NCBI GenBank assembly: GCA_934717675.1
Contig: CAKUYZ010000004.1
Location: 21,615-85,614 of the forward strand
From: an uncultured Bacteroidales bacterium
GTDB lineage: Bacteria; Bacteroidota; Bacteroidia; Bacteroidales; Marinilabiliaceae
Length of the DNA stretch: 64,000 nucleotides
Direction of reading: 5' to 3'
Shown: positions 1 through 8,208 of the stretch, in pieces
How the letters are laid out: each line of letters begins with the position of its first letter
How positions within the stretch are numbered: the stretch's first letter is position 1
Made by a program: the position numbers and the translations under genes
The notes under the pieces: model-generated
Seen by the model: the letters and a program-made list of their open reading frames with translations, nothing else
Told to the model about the DNA's origin: nothing
Database searches by the model: none

Positions 1-218
1 AAATTTATGCTAATGTCTTGAAGAACAATTTGCTCCAATGAATCTTTGCAGATCTGGTTTCCAATCGTAAATCTGCATGAAGTGCTGCAATGCTGTGGGT
101 TCTAGAGTTTTGAGACTTTGTGCCTATATCCTAAAAACAGGCCTCTTCCCTCACCTTGTAGGGTAGGGTTGCGCCCTGTCTCCTGTGTCACCTCAACGTC
201 TCGTGTCATGGCAAGAGA
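1..218. other. No gene recognised at the window's left edge
   Basis: This stretch has no reading frame with a recognisable protein. The only open frame of note (118-309, plus) runs across the terminator hairpin and into the toxin gene on the other strand, so it is a chance frame. Confidence 0.5.
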
Positions 219-253
219 AAAGCGGAGTCAATCACGAAAATTGACTCCGCTTT
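211..253 (-). terminator. Terminator of the first toxin-antitoxin operon
   Basis: A perfect 14-bp inverted repeat (219-232 with 240-253, 7-base loop) lies about 30 bases past the toxin stop. On the minus strand it is followed by a T-rich tract, as expected for an intrinsic terminator. Confidence 0.75.
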
Positions 254-280
254 CCCTCTTGAGCTACGATTCTCACACGC

Positions 281-550
281 CTATGCGTAATGCCCAAAGG
301 CTGCGATAACCAGCACCTCGACCACGTCATCATGTATTTGATACACTAGTCTGTGCTCCTTGTTGATCCGCCGAGACCACGTCTCGGTCTCGAAATGACG
401 CAGACGTTCACACTGCCCCGTGCCGGTGTGCGGGTGTTCCTTCAGCTCATCTAAAAGAACGCCTAACTTTTTCACCAATGCTGGAGATGTTTTGGCGAGG
501 CGGGCTATGTCCCTTTTCGCAGCATCTGTTACTGATACCCTATACGCCAT
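281..550 (-). CDS. YoeB/RelE-family mRNA interferase toxin
   Basis: An 89-residue protein, the usual length of YoeB/Txe toxins. These are RelE-fold ribosome-dependent endoribonucleases. The signature is visible: a TWSRRINKEHRLVY block near residues 58-71 and a C-terminal AFGHYA tail that carries the catalytic-type His and Tyr. Its start overlaps the end of the upstream antitoxin by 11 bases, so the two are translated as a coupled operon with the antitoxin first. The reading frame looks complete. The family call is from motif recognition; the cellular target is inferred from the family. Confidence 0.85.
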   Translation of the reverse strand: MAYRVSVTDAAKRDIARLAKTSPALVKKLGVLLDELKEHPHTGTGQCERLRHFETETWSRRINKEHRLVYQIHDDVVEVLVIAAFGHYA

Positions 551-818
551 GCTTGTTTAGTATTCTGTCCAGGAATTCTTCTCCACTTTCGCCCGGTTCC
601 ATAGTTTCTGACACCCCGCTCTTTATCGATTCCTCCAGCATGTCATAATACTCCTTCTTCGTCATCTTCACTTTGGGTGCGGCTCTTTCGGTCTCTGCCT
701 CCATGGCCTTCATCCTGTCCCACAATATTTTTTGCACCTTCTTGGGTTGAGATATTATAAGTGACCAGAGAGCGTCGGCTGAGCTTACAATGTGTATGTC
801 GTTTGCTATAGCTTCCAT
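540..818 (-). CDS. Antitoxin partner of the YoeB-like toxin
   Basis: A 92-residue charged protein encoded directly upstream of and overlapping the YoeB-like toxin. The N-terminal half (about residues 1-45) looks like a small DNA-binding/dimerisation part, and the Lys/Glu-rich C-terminal half is the sort of tail that wraps around a RelE-fold toxin. I do not recognise an exact PhD/YefM signature, so the role rests mainly on gene order, size and overlap. It probably represses its own promoter together with the toxin, which is the usual behaviour of such pairs. Confidence 0.7.
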   Translation of the reverse strand: MEAIANDIHIVSSADALWSLIISQPKKVQKILWDRMKAMEAETERAAPKVKMTKKEYYDMLEESIKSGVSETMEPGESGEEFLDRILNKHGV

Positions 819-1027
819 TGTGGAATATTTTTATGAGTTTGTTGTTCGCTAATATAATGTTTATTCCTTGTGTTTGAAAATGCCTCCTTATGCGCATTCG
901 CTTTATGTTCTCCTGTTGTCCGGCGGACTTGTACGTTTCCGTCATTTGTTAGTGAATTATTTTCACGGTTGTTCACCGTTCGTCTCTTTTCTTTATCTTA
1001 GTGACGCTGTTAGTAATAAGGTAAAAA

Positions 1028-2539
1028 ATGAAATTCATATCTAAACTCTGGCTTCTCCTGTCTCCGCTTGCGGTCTTGTCTTGTGGAGACGACAATGGCG
1101 GTGGTGCGTCGCCCGAGGCGGCCTCGCTCCAATTATCCGTTCCCGCCAGCGGCGCCAAAGATGTGGCCACGTCCACTAAGACCATCGACCTCACTTTTTC
1201 GCAAGAGGTTAATTTCGTCTCTGGCAAGGAGGCCGACTTCAGCGGCACCAAATGCGGCATGACGGCGTTTTCCAAGTCTCAGAACGTGATGACGTTCACC
1301 ATCCCCGTCACCCTCAAGCGCGGCCAGACCTACACGCTCAGCGTGCCCGATGGTTTCTTCAAGACCAAGCAGGGTGGGGCTGACATCCCGGCTTTCTCCG
1401 TCACGTTCTCCACGCCCGATGCTCCCACGCCTGGCAGCGTGGCGGAGAACCTGGTCACGGAGTCGCCGCTCCCCGCCGCAAAGGCTGTCTATGACTATTT
1501 GCGTGAGACATATGGCCGCAAGACCATCTCCAGCTCCATCGCAAATGTGAACTGGAACCTCAAGGAGGCCGAGATGGTTCATGCCGCCACGGGCAAATAT
1601 CCGGCCATAGCCACGGTGGACTATCTTCACTTCTACACTCTTTATGATGATGCCTCCCGCAACCCATTCAAGGGTGGCTGGAAAGTGAATTATGACGACA
1701 TCTCGGAACTCCAGCAGTGGTGGAATGAGGGCGGCATCGTCTCCGCTTGCTGGCATTGGAATGTGCCAAACAAAGAGGCCGAGAAATACGTGAACGGTTC
1801 ATACACTTGCACGCCAGGTGATGGCAAGATAGTGTACAAAAAAAATGAAAAAGACGAGGAGATCCCCGTGTCTGCCACCACAGTCTTCCGCCCCAAGAAC
1901 ATCTTTGTAGATGGCTCTTGGGAGCAGAAGATTGCCGATGAGGATTTGGCTCTCGTTGCGACTTTGCTCAAAAAGTTCCAAGAGGCGGGCGTCCCAGTCA
2001 TCTGGCGTCCGCTCCACGAGGCCTCTGGCAATGCCATAAGCGGTGGCGACGCGTGGTTCTGGTGGGGCATTGACGGTGCGGAGGTCTACGTCAAGCTCTG
2101 GCGCAAGATGTTCGATTATTTCAAGTCTCAGGGTCTCAATAACCTCATCTGGGTCTGGACTACCCAGACGGGCTATGGCTACGACAAGAGCAAAGGCGTC
2201 CTTGACGACTTCGACTGGTATCCTGGCGATCAGTATGTAGACATAATAGGGCGCGATGAGTACACGCTCACCGCCAGTCAGTCTGCCGATGAATACAACG
2301 CCATTTGCGCCACATTTCCCGGCAAGATTGTAACCCTCTCTGAGTGCGGCAGCGTGGCTAAACTCTCCGAGCAGATGGCCGAGGGTGTCATGTGGAGCTG
2401 GGCTATGCCGTGGTATGATGGCGCCGCTGACGAGGCTGGCTCGCTAGACAAGCACTCTCATGCCAACACGGAGTGGTGGAACGACGCCATGAATTGTGAG
2501 AACGTGGTGACGAGGGAGCAGCTCCCATCGTTCAAGTAG
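1028..2539 (+). CDS. GH26 endo-beta-1,4-mannanase, surface lipoprotein
   Basis: 503 residues. The N-terminus is a lipoprotein signal ending in the lipobox LSC at residues 17-19, followed by an acidic stretch (GDDN) typical of surface-exported Bacteroidetes lipoproteins. Residues about 33-130 form an Ig-like (Big_5-type) domain. The GH26 catalytic domain spans about 140-500. The general acid is Glu331 in WRPLHEASG and the nucleophile is Glu439 in LSECGS, both in the clan GH-A arrangement. The likely job is first-step cleavage of beta-mannan at the cell surface, feeding the mannan operon that begins at 5442. It is separated from that operon by an OMP gene, a toxin-antitoxin pair and galE, so it is transcribed alone, with its own terminator. 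Confidence 0.9.
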   Translation: MKFISKLWLLLSPLAVLSCGDDNGGGASPEAASLQLSVPASGAKDVATSTKTIDLTFSQEVNFVSGKEADFSGTKCGMTAFSKSQNVMTFTIPVTLKRGQTYTLSVPDGFFKTKQGGADIPAFSVTFSTPDAPTPGSVAENLVTESPLPAAKAVYDYLRETYGRKTISSSIANVNWNLKEAEMVHAATGKYPAIATVDYLHFYTLYDDASRNPFKGGWKVNYDDISELQQWWNEGGIVSACWHWNVPNKEAEKYVNGSYTCTPGDGKIVYKKNEKDEEIPVSATTVFRPKNIFVDGSWEQKIADEDLALVATLLKKFQEAGVPVIWRPLHEASGNAISGGDAWFWWGIDGAEVYVKLWRKMFDYFKSQGLNNLIWVWTTQTGYGYDKSKGVLDDFDWYPGDQYVDIIGRDEYTLTASQSADEYNAICATFPGKIVTLSECGSVAKLSEQMAEGVMWSWAMPWYDGAADEAGSLDKHSHANTEWWNDAMNCENVVTREQLPSFK

Positions 2540-2564
2540 GCTATATTGTTGAACTAGTGATAGG

Positions 2565-2600
2565 CGGCTTGGCGGGCGTTGCCCGTCAGGCCGTTTTTTG
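2565..2600 (+). terminator. Intrinsic terminator after the GH26 lipoprotein gene
   Basis: A 13-bp stem (2565-2577 with 2581-2593, two G-U pairs) is followed by a run of six T. Confidence 0.8.
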
Positions 2601-2660
2601 TTTCCCTCACTCTTAGTGTGGAGCGTTGCGCCTCGTCCGCGTGTCGGTTCCCCTTTCCGT

Positions 2661-2700
2661 ATAAAAGCAAAAAGAGCCGTGCCACTTGGTTGACACGACT
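2661..2700 (-). terminator. Terminator after the outer-membrane barrel gene
   Basis: A 10-bp stem (2675-2684 with 2691-2700) is followed on the minus strand by CTTTTTGCTTTT. Confidence 0.7.
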
Positions 2701-2723
2701 CCTTCTTTACTGTCCTCCCGAGC

Positions 2724-3347
2724 CTATAGGAACACCCTCACGCCAACTGTCGGGTTGAGCATTATATTGAAATTCACGGCATTGCCGCTAATGTCAGCAT
2801 CAGTCCTCTTCATATGCGCGAACTCCAGGTTGAGCAGGCTCACGCCCAGGCCTATGCGGTCAGTGGGGCGAAACTCAAGTTGCACAGGCAGTGCGGCCAG
2901 CTCGAAACCGTTGGTCTTGTAGTCCGCGGTGTGGTTGTCGCGCTCATAAGACATCTTGCCGTGGCAGTAGAAAAAGCCGAGTTCCGGAGCCAAGTGGAAA
3001 CGGTCTGCCAGGCGGATGTAGTAGGCGGCCGTTGGGCCTATGGCCAAATTGTTCGAGCTGGTCTTGGTGTCGCTCTCGTCATTTTTCTGCCACTGGTGGG
3101 TCAGTTGCATCTGCGCGCCAATGCGAAAATGGTCGGCCACGAAGTAGTGGAACCCGGGGTCTAGCTCAATGGCGCATACGGGGTCGCCTTTCTCTTTCAC
3201 GCCGTCCTCACCCGTCGTGCTGCTATTGGCCATGGAGAAGCCAATGAGCGTCCCGACGAATTTGTCCCCTTTCTGTTGCGCGGCAGCGTCTGTTGCTGCG
3301 CAAGCCATCATGGCGGCTGCCGCGATGGCGATGATTGTTCGTTTCAT
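2724..3347 (-). CDS. Small outer-membrane beta-barrel protein, function unknown
   Basis: 207 residues with a cleavable signal peptide (hydrophobic Ala-rich core, cleavage near the AAAQQ at 21-25). The rest has the alternating hydrophobic/polar pattern of an 8- to 10-strand barrel and ends in a strand with terminal VRVFL, as in outer-membrane porin-like barrels of Bacteroidetes. No ligand or partner can be read from the sequence. It starts 31 bases beyond the repaired end of the YafQ-like toxin frame and on the same strand, so it may be transcribed with that module. Role unknown. Confidence 0.75.
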   Translation of the reverse strand: MKRTIIAIAAAAMMACAATDAAAQQKGDKFVGTLIGFSMANSSTTGEDGVKEKGDPVCAIELDPGFHYFVADHFRIGAQMQLTHQWQKNDESDTKTSSNNLAIGPTAAYYIRLADRFHLAPELGFFYCHGKMSYERDNHTADYKTNGFELAALPVQLEFRPTDRIGLGVSLLNLEFAHMKRTDADISGNAVNFNIMLNPTVGVRVFL

Positions 3348-3378
3348 TTATATATTGCTGTTGTCGCTTGTTTTGTGC

Positions 3379-3654
3379 CTACCCGAAAATGTCGCTGTGA
3401 GTGCCTGTGTCTACCATTATGAGAATCAGCTCAGTGGAGTCCGTTTTCCACACTAGCAGCTAGTTGGGCGTAATGTGGCACTCCATATATCCTTCATAGT
3501 CACCATGCAGTGCGTGCGCCCTATGCTTGGCTGGCAGCTCTTCTCCGTTTGCCAGCAATGTTATGACATCGTCCATGGCTCTCGAGCCCAGCCCTCTCTT
3601 CTCGCATCTTTTTAGCGACTTTTTGAATTTTGCGGTGAAAGCTATCTTGTACAT
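3379..3654 (-). pseudogene. YafQ-family toxin interrupted by an in-frame TAG
   Basis: The first 64 codons read as a YafQ-type RelE-superfamily interferase (start MYKIAFTAKFKKSLK; block GDYEGYMECHI at about 51-61). A TAG stop occurs at 3460-3462, exactly where the family has a conserved Trp (ECHIxPxW). Reading through it gives 26 further codons in the same frame, LLVWKTDSTELILIMVDTGT and then HSDIFG, and a natural stop at 3379-3381. That makes a 91-residue protein, against about 92 for YafQ. The lost tail carries the catalytic-type His near the C-terminus. A single G-to-A change (TGG to TAG) explains the break. The product as written is probably inactive. Confidence 0.85.
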
Positions 3655-3869
3655 CAGTCCTCGTGTAAGAATGCTAGTGCTTCATCAACATCATCAAAGA
3701 CGTATAGATTCTTTTTGTTCTCCACGTCTTCGATGGCCTCATCCAGATGGCATTTTTTGACCTTATTGTCCGCTTTCTTCGCAGTCCATCCAAACTTTTT
3801 GGCGAGCGATTTCAGCAGGGTGGTGTCGGCCTGCGGAAGGTTAATTTGGTAAGATACTGTTGTCTCCAT
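3654..3869 (-). CDS. Antitoxin of the YafQ-like toxin
   Basis: A 71-residue protein whose TGA stop overlaps the toxin ATG by one base, so translation is coupled. The N-terminal region (residues 1-30) suggests a small strand-helix DNA-binding fold and the acidic C-terminus ends LAFLHED. I do not recognise a standard DinJ/RelB consensus, so the assignment comes from position, size and overlap with the YafQ-like frame. It remains intact although its toxin is broken, as expected if only the toxic partner has been inactivated. Confidence 0.65.
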   Translation of the reverse strand: METTVSYQINLPQADTTLLKSLAKKFGWTAKKADNKVKKCHLDEAIEDVENKKNLYVFDDVDEALAFLHED

Positions 3870-3888
3870 CTTATAAATCTATTTTCAA

Positions 3889-3896
3889 CAAAGATA
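3889..3896 (-). promoter_or_regulatory. Bacteroidetes -7 element before the YafQ-type module
   Basis: On the minus strand this reads TATCTTTG, a full match to the TAnnTTTG -7 consensus, about 20 bases upstream of the antitoxin ATG. No clear -33 TTG is seen. Confidence 0.45.
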
Positions 3897-3934
3897 TGAA
3901 TATAATGCCTTGCTTGACCTTTGGGATGCCCATA

Positions 3935-3976
3935 TAAAAAGCATTCCCCCGCGGCCCAAGGGGTGGCGGGGGAATG
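3935..3976 (-). terminator. Terminator after galE
   Basis: A perfect 11-bp GC-rich stem (3942-3952 with 3966-3976) is followed on the minus strand by CTTTTTATAT. Confidence 0.8.
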
Positions 3977-4000
3977 GTCATTGCGTTGCCTGCGTGGCTC

Positions 4001-5026
4001 TTATTTTATGCCGCGGCACTTTTTCTCCCAGTTCCAGGCGTTGAGGAGCGTCTGCTCAATGGGCACCTCGGCTTTCCAGCCCAACTCTTTGTTGGCGAGC
4101 GTGGTGTCGGCCCATATCTTCACGATGTCGCCGGCTCTGCGCCCGACAATCTTGTAAGGCAGGTTCACGCCTGTGGCCTTTATGAAGGCGTTGACGAGCT
4201 CAAGGACGCTCAGCCCCTTGCCGGTGCCAATGTTGAAGAACTCGTAGTTGCTCTTGTTCTTACCCTCCAGCAGGCGGCGGATGGCCACCACGTGAGCTTT
4301 GGAGAGGTCCACCACGTCAATGTAGTCGCGGATGGGCGTGCCGTCCGGCGTGTCATAGTCGTTGCCGAAGATGCTCAGCTCTTTGCGCAGCCCCGCCGCG
4401 GTCTGCGTGATGTAAGGCACCAGGTTGTTTGGCACGCCCACGGGACTCTCGCCAATGAGCGAGCTCGGGTGCGCGCCAATGGGGTTGAAGTATCGCAAAG
4501 CCAAGCCGTTAATCTCTTTCTCGGCGTGGCAGAAGTCGCGGATGATGTCCTCGTTCACCGTCTTGGTGTTGCCATAGGGACTCTCGGCGGGCCTGCGTGG
4601 CGTGGACTCCGTCACTGGCAGTTTCTCCGGCTGGCCATAGACGGTGCAGCTCGACGAGAACACCAGGTTCCTCACGCCCGTGAACTTCATGCTCTCCAAG
4701 ATGTTCATCAGGCTGTTGAGGTTGTTGCGGTAATACTCCAGTGGCTTGAAGACGCTCTCGCCCACGGCCTTGAAGGCCGCGAAGTGAATCACGGCGCAAA
4801 TGTCTTTGTGGCGCAAGAAGAAGTTGAGGGTGTCCGCGCGGTTTGAGAGGTCGAAGTTCTCAAACTCTGGCCTCTTGCCTGTTATTTTCTCAATATTGTC
4901 CACCACCTCGGCCTTGGAGTTCGAGAGGTCGTCCACTATTATGACGTCATATCCTGCTTCTTGCAGTTCCACCACGGTGTGCGAGCCAATGAAGCCCGTG
5001 CCGCCCGTAACCAGTATTTTGCTCAT
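4001..5026 (-). CDS. galE: UDP-glucose 4-epimerase
   Basis: 341 residues, the normal length of GalE. It is a short-chain dehydrogenase-type NAD enzyme with the Rossmann motif GGTGFIGSH at residues 8-16 and the catalytic YGNTK (YxxxK) near residue 150. It interconverts UDP-galactose and UDP-glucose in the cytoplasm. It lies between the two parts of the mannan gene set, and its likely link is disposal of galactose released by the GH27 enzyme encoded at 11663-12877, but it also serves envelope polysaccharide synthesis. It is transcribed alone and opposite to the mannan operon. The long plus-strand frame inside it (3974-4846) is a shadow. Confidence 0.95.
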   Translation of the reverse strand: MSKILVTGGTGFIGSHTVVELQEAGYDVIIVDDLSNSKAEVVDNIEKITGKRPEFENFDLSNRADTLNFFLRHKDICAVIHFAAFKAVGESVFKPLEYYRNNLNSLMNILESMKFTGVRNLVFSSSCTVYGQPEKLPVTESTPRRPAESPYGNTKTVNEDIIRDFCHAEKEINGLALRYFNPIGAHPSSLIGESPVGVPNNLVPYITQTAAGLRKELSIFGNDYDTPDGTPIRDYIDVVDLSKAHVVAIRRLLEGKNKSNYEFFNIGTGKGLSVLELVNAFIKATGVNLPYKIVGRRAGDIVKIWADTTLANKELGWKAEVPIEQTLLNAWNWEKKCRGIK

Positions 5027-5049
5027 CTGTCAACGTATTTGTTATGTCA

Positions 5050-5057
5050 CAAATATA
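5050..5057 (-). promoter_or_regulatory. -7 element of the galE promoter
   Basis: The minus strand reads TATATTTG, a full match to TAnnTTTG, 24 bases before the galE start. The -33 part is weak. Confidence 0.45.
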
Positions 5058-5441
5058 CGATTTTTCGGTTCACTTGCGCGGCGCGCGTGGCATATTCTGC
5101 CCATCGTGCGGCCACTCCTCGTGGCCAAACTTGTGTGGGGCGAAGGTGGTGGGCGCTCGGCAAAATCATACAATGCGCCAATTTGTGAACTTTTGTGCCA
5201 TTGAAAAGCTTATTGCGTTGATTATTATGGATGTTGAACTGTCATACTTTTGCTTTTGTTAGGATGTTTGTCGCTTTTTGTTTTGGTCGGTTAAAGCCTT
5301 TGTCGTGTTTGTATGTTGTTATGATAAGATAGTATTTGCCACGCTTTCATATAAGGGCTAAACTTGTAACTGCAAACGAGGGGGCATGCCGACACCGAGT
5401 TTGAACATAGGATCTCTAATATATTCGCAATATTCAACAGC
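5058..5441. promoter_or_regulatory. Divergent regulatory region between galE and the mannan operon
   Basis: About 400 bases hold no convincing gene. A plus-strand TACTTTTG at 5245-5252 matches TAnnTTTG and is the best promoter candidate for the GH130-led operon, which would then have a leader of about 185 bases. No regulator site is recognised. Confidence 0.4.
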
Positions 5442-6626
5442 ATGAGCAACAGTCTCTTTGACGAGCGCAAGGCAAAGGTGGAGGCCGACTTCGAGGCTCT
5501 CATCTCCCGCCCGAATGAGCAGCTCTTCAGCGCCAACGGTGTCTACAACAAATATAAGTATCCCGTCGTGACGCGCGCGCACGTGCCTCTCGAGTGGCGG
5601 TACGATTTCGACCCCAAGACGAACCCCTTCTTCATGGAGAGGATAAGCTTCAACGCGGCGTTCAACGCCGGCGCCATGAAGCTGGGTGACAAATATGTCT
5701 TGGTGGTGCGCACCGAGGGCGTGGATCGCAAGTCTTTCTTCGCCGTGGCCGAGAGCCCCAATGGCGTGGACAACTTCCGTTTCTGGCCCAGGCCCATAAC
5801 GCTGCCGCAGGTTCCCGGTAACCCGGACACCAACGTCTACGACATGCGCCTCACGAAGCATGACGACGGCTACATCTACGGCGTATTCTGCACCGAGCGC
5901 AAAGACCCCTCGGCGGCGGCTGGAGACACCAGCAGCGCGGTGGCGGCGGCTGGCATAGTCCGCACCAAGGATCTCAAGACTTGGCAGCGCCTCCCCGACC
6001 TCATCAGCCATGCCGGCCAGCAGCGCAACGTGGTCCTCTTCCCACACTTTGTCGATGGCAAATACGCTTTCTACACTCGTCCGCAAGACGGCTTTATTGA
6101 CACCGGTTCGGGCGGCGGCATCGGCTGGGGCCTCTGCGACGACATTCGCCGCGCCGAGGTCAAGGACGAGTACATCATGGACGCCAAGACCTACCACACC
6201 ATCTATGAGGTCAAGAACGGCATGGGCCCCGCGCCCATCAAGACCAAGGCCGGTTGGCTCAACTTGGCGCATGGCGTGCGCAACACCGCCGCGGGCTTGC
6301 GATACGTCCTCTATATGTTCTTGACCGACCTCGAGAAGCCGTGGATCGTGACCCACAAGCCAGCAGGCCACTTCCTGGCCCCCTATGGAGACGAGAGGGT
6401 TGGAGACGTCTCCAACGTAGTCTTCTCCAACGGCTGGATTGCCGACGAGGATGGCAAGGTCTTCATCTACTACGCCTCTAGCGACACGCGCATGCACGTG
6501 GCCACGTCCACTGTGGATCAGCTTGTTAACTATTGCCTCAACACTCCAGAGGATGAACTCACGAGCTACGCCTCCGTGGAGCGCATCAATGCGCTCGTAG
6601 ATAAAAATAATGCTCTGAAGAAGTAG
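5442..6626 (+). CDS. GH130 4-O-beta-D-mannosyl-D-glucose phosphorylase
   Basis: 394 residues, matching GH130 subfamily 1. It phosphorolyses beta-1,4-mannosyl-glucose to mannose 1-phosphate and glucose in the cytoplasm. No signal peptide is present. The family's general-acid Asp is at residue 134 in NVYDMRL, and phosphate/sugar-binding stretches such as the YTRPQDGF and HGVRNTA blocks are visible. It is the first gene of the operon that also encodes the epimerase producing its substrate (9284-10474). The pairing of an epimerase with this phosphorylase is the established Bacteroides-type mannobiose route, so the substrate call is strong. Confidence 0.93.
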   Translation: MSNSLFDERKAKVEADFEALISRPNEQLFSANGVYNKYKYPVVTRAHVPLEWRYDFDPKTNPFFMERISFNAAFNAGAMKLGDKYVLVVRTEGVDRKSFFAVAESPNGVDNFRFWPRPITLPQVPGNPDTNVYDMRLTKHDDGYIYGVFCTERKDPSAAAGDTSSAVAAAGIVRTKDLKTWQRLPDLISHAGQQRNVVLFPHFVDGKYAFYTRPQDGFIDTGSGGGIGWGLCDDIRRAEVKDEYIMDAKTYHTIYEVKNGMGPAPIKTKAGWLNLAHGVRNTAAGLRYVLYMFLTDLEKPWIVTHKPAGHFLAPYGDERVGDVSNVVFSNGWIADEDGKVFIYYASSDTRMHVATSTVDQLVNYCLNTPEDELTSYASVERINALVDKNNALKK

Positions 6627-6658
6627 TCTTCGGCACTTGTTTAGTTTGTAGTTTTATG

Positions 6659-6692
6659 ACGGATGCGGCCTTCGTTGGCCGTATCCGTTTTC
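6659..6692 (+). terminator. Hairpin with T tract inside the mannan operon
   Basis: A 12-bp stem (6659-6670 with 6677-6688, one G-U) plus TTTTCCC lies between the GH130 and esterase genes. It could terminate part of the transcripts. Confidence 0.6.
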
Positions 6693-6741
6693 CCAGTTGA
6701 AAAAAGGCCGTCCGTCAGCGTCTTTTAAAATCTCTTTGCCA

Positions 6742-8166
6742 ATGAACATTTTGAACCCGATGAGGCTTGTGGCTTCGATGGCCGCCTCGCTTATGGCCGC
6801 CTCGGCCGCATGGGCCAATGTCTCCCTCCCGGCCGTCATCTCAGACGGCATGGTGCTGGAGCAAAACTCCACCGTCAAGCTCTGGGGGTGGGCCAAGCCA
6901 TATGAGGAGGTCTCCATAACCACCTCGTGGGACGGCAAGACCTACAAGGCCTCGCCCGACCCTTTGGCTCAGTGGAGCGTGGAGGTGACAACGCCCGCCG
7001 GCTCAGACACGCCTTTCTCCATTGAGTTCAAAGGCTATAACACGGTCGTCGTCTCCGACGTGCTCATTGGCGAGGTCATTCTCTGCTCCGGTCAGAGCAA
7101 TATGGAGTTCCAGCCGTCTTGGGGCATGGAGAAGAAAGACTCGCTCATGGCCCAGGCGCGCCAAGATGACATCCGCATGTTCCGCGTCGACTATCGCACG
7201 GCCCCAGTCCCCTCTCACAACGTCTCCGGCATGTGGCTCCACACCACGCCTCAAAATGCCGAGAGTTTCTCTGTCATAGGCTACGTCATGGCCTGCAAGC
7301 TCCGCCGCGAACTTGGCGTGCCGGTGGGCATAGTGGACTCCAGCTGGGGCGGCACGCCCATTGAGTGCTGGACCCCCGCGGCGGTCTATGAGGCCAACCC
7401 CGCCCTCAAGGAGCTCAATGACAAGCTGAGCGTCACCACGTGGGGGCCAGTCCGCCCAGGCCTCATCTACAACGCCATGGTGGCTCCGCTCATGAACTAC
7501 CGTTTCCGCGCCGTGGCGTGGTATCAGGGCGAGCAGAACTGTGAGAATGCCGAGGGTTATTCGCAGATGCTCCAGGAGCTTGTCAAGAGCTGGCGCGCGG
7601 GCCTTTATGACGGGCGAGACATCCCGTTCATCTTTGCGCAGATCGCGCCATATAAGTATGACACCCCGGGCATGGCCGTGGTGGTGCGCGATCAGCAGAG
7701 GCTGGCCTCTGCCGCCATAGCCCACTCTGGCCTTGTGGTCATTGGCGACCTTGGAGATTTGAAAGACATCCACCCGCGCCGTAAGGTGGAGGCCGGCAAC
7801 CGTTTTGCCGACGCAGTACTCTCAGAGGCCTATGGCAAGGAGGGCTTCGCCTACAAGGCGCCTCTCTTCCAGTCCGCGGCCTTGGCCAAGGGCGGCAAAA
7901 GTGTCATTGTATCGTTTGCCAACGCGCAGGGCCTCCACCTGACAGATGGTGGCAAGACTGCCAACTGGTTCGAGCTGGCGGGTGCCGACGGCGTCTTCCA
8001 CAAGGCCGTAGGCAAGATTGCCAAAGACGGCGCTGTCGTGGTCTCGTCAAAAGAGGTCAAGGCGCCCGTGGCGGTGCGCTACGCCTGGGCCGATGACGCC
8101 TGGCCCAATCTGTCAAACAAGTCTGGCGTGCAGGCCTCGTGCTTTGGGGCCGTGACCGTCAGGTGA
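6742..8166 (+). CDS. Sialate O-acetylesterase-type (SASA) acetyl esterase
   Basis: I place the start at the ATG at 6742 (474 residues) because a clean signal peptide begins there; an upstream TTG at 6697 would add 15 residues ahead of it. The protein is an SGNH-fold SASA esterase: catalytic Ser119 sits in CSGQSNME and the Asp-His pair in the LKDIHPRR region. In this operon the natural reading is periplasmic removal of acetyl groups from acetylated mannan fragments rather than from sialic acid. That substrate is inferred from context; the fold and catalytic residues are read from the sequence. Confidence 0.85.
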   Translation: MNILNPMRLVASMAASLMAASAAWANVSLPAVISDGMVLEQNSTVKLWGWAKPYEEVSITTSWDGKTYKASPDPLAQWSVEVTTPAGSDTPFSIEFKGYNTVVVSDVLIGEVILCSGQSNMEFQPSWGMEKKDSLMAQARQDDIRMFRVDYRTAPVPSHNVSGMWLHTTPQNAESFSVIGYVMACKLRRELGVPVGIVDSSWGGTPIECWTPAAVYEANPALKELNDKLSVTTWGPVRPGLIYNAMVAPLMNYRFRAVAWYQGEQNCENAEGYSQMLQELVKSWRAGLYDGRDIPFIFAQIAPYKYDTPGMAVVVRDQQRLASAAIAHSGLVVIGDLGDLKDIHPRRKVEAGNRFADAVLSEAYGKEGFAYKAPLFQSAALAKGGKSVIVSFANAQGLHLTDGGKTANWFELAGADGVFHKAVGKIAKDGAVVVSSKEVKAPVAVRYAWADDAWPNLSNKSGVQASCFGAVTVR

Positions 8167-8208
8167 TTACGCTCTCTCGTCTGTTCCACTCAAAAACATA
8201 AGTAAGCA

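Noticed and set aside
3974..4846. 290-codon plus-strand frame across galE
   Set aside because: It is fully antisense to a canonical galE and shows no family features; high GC makes long shadow frames common here.
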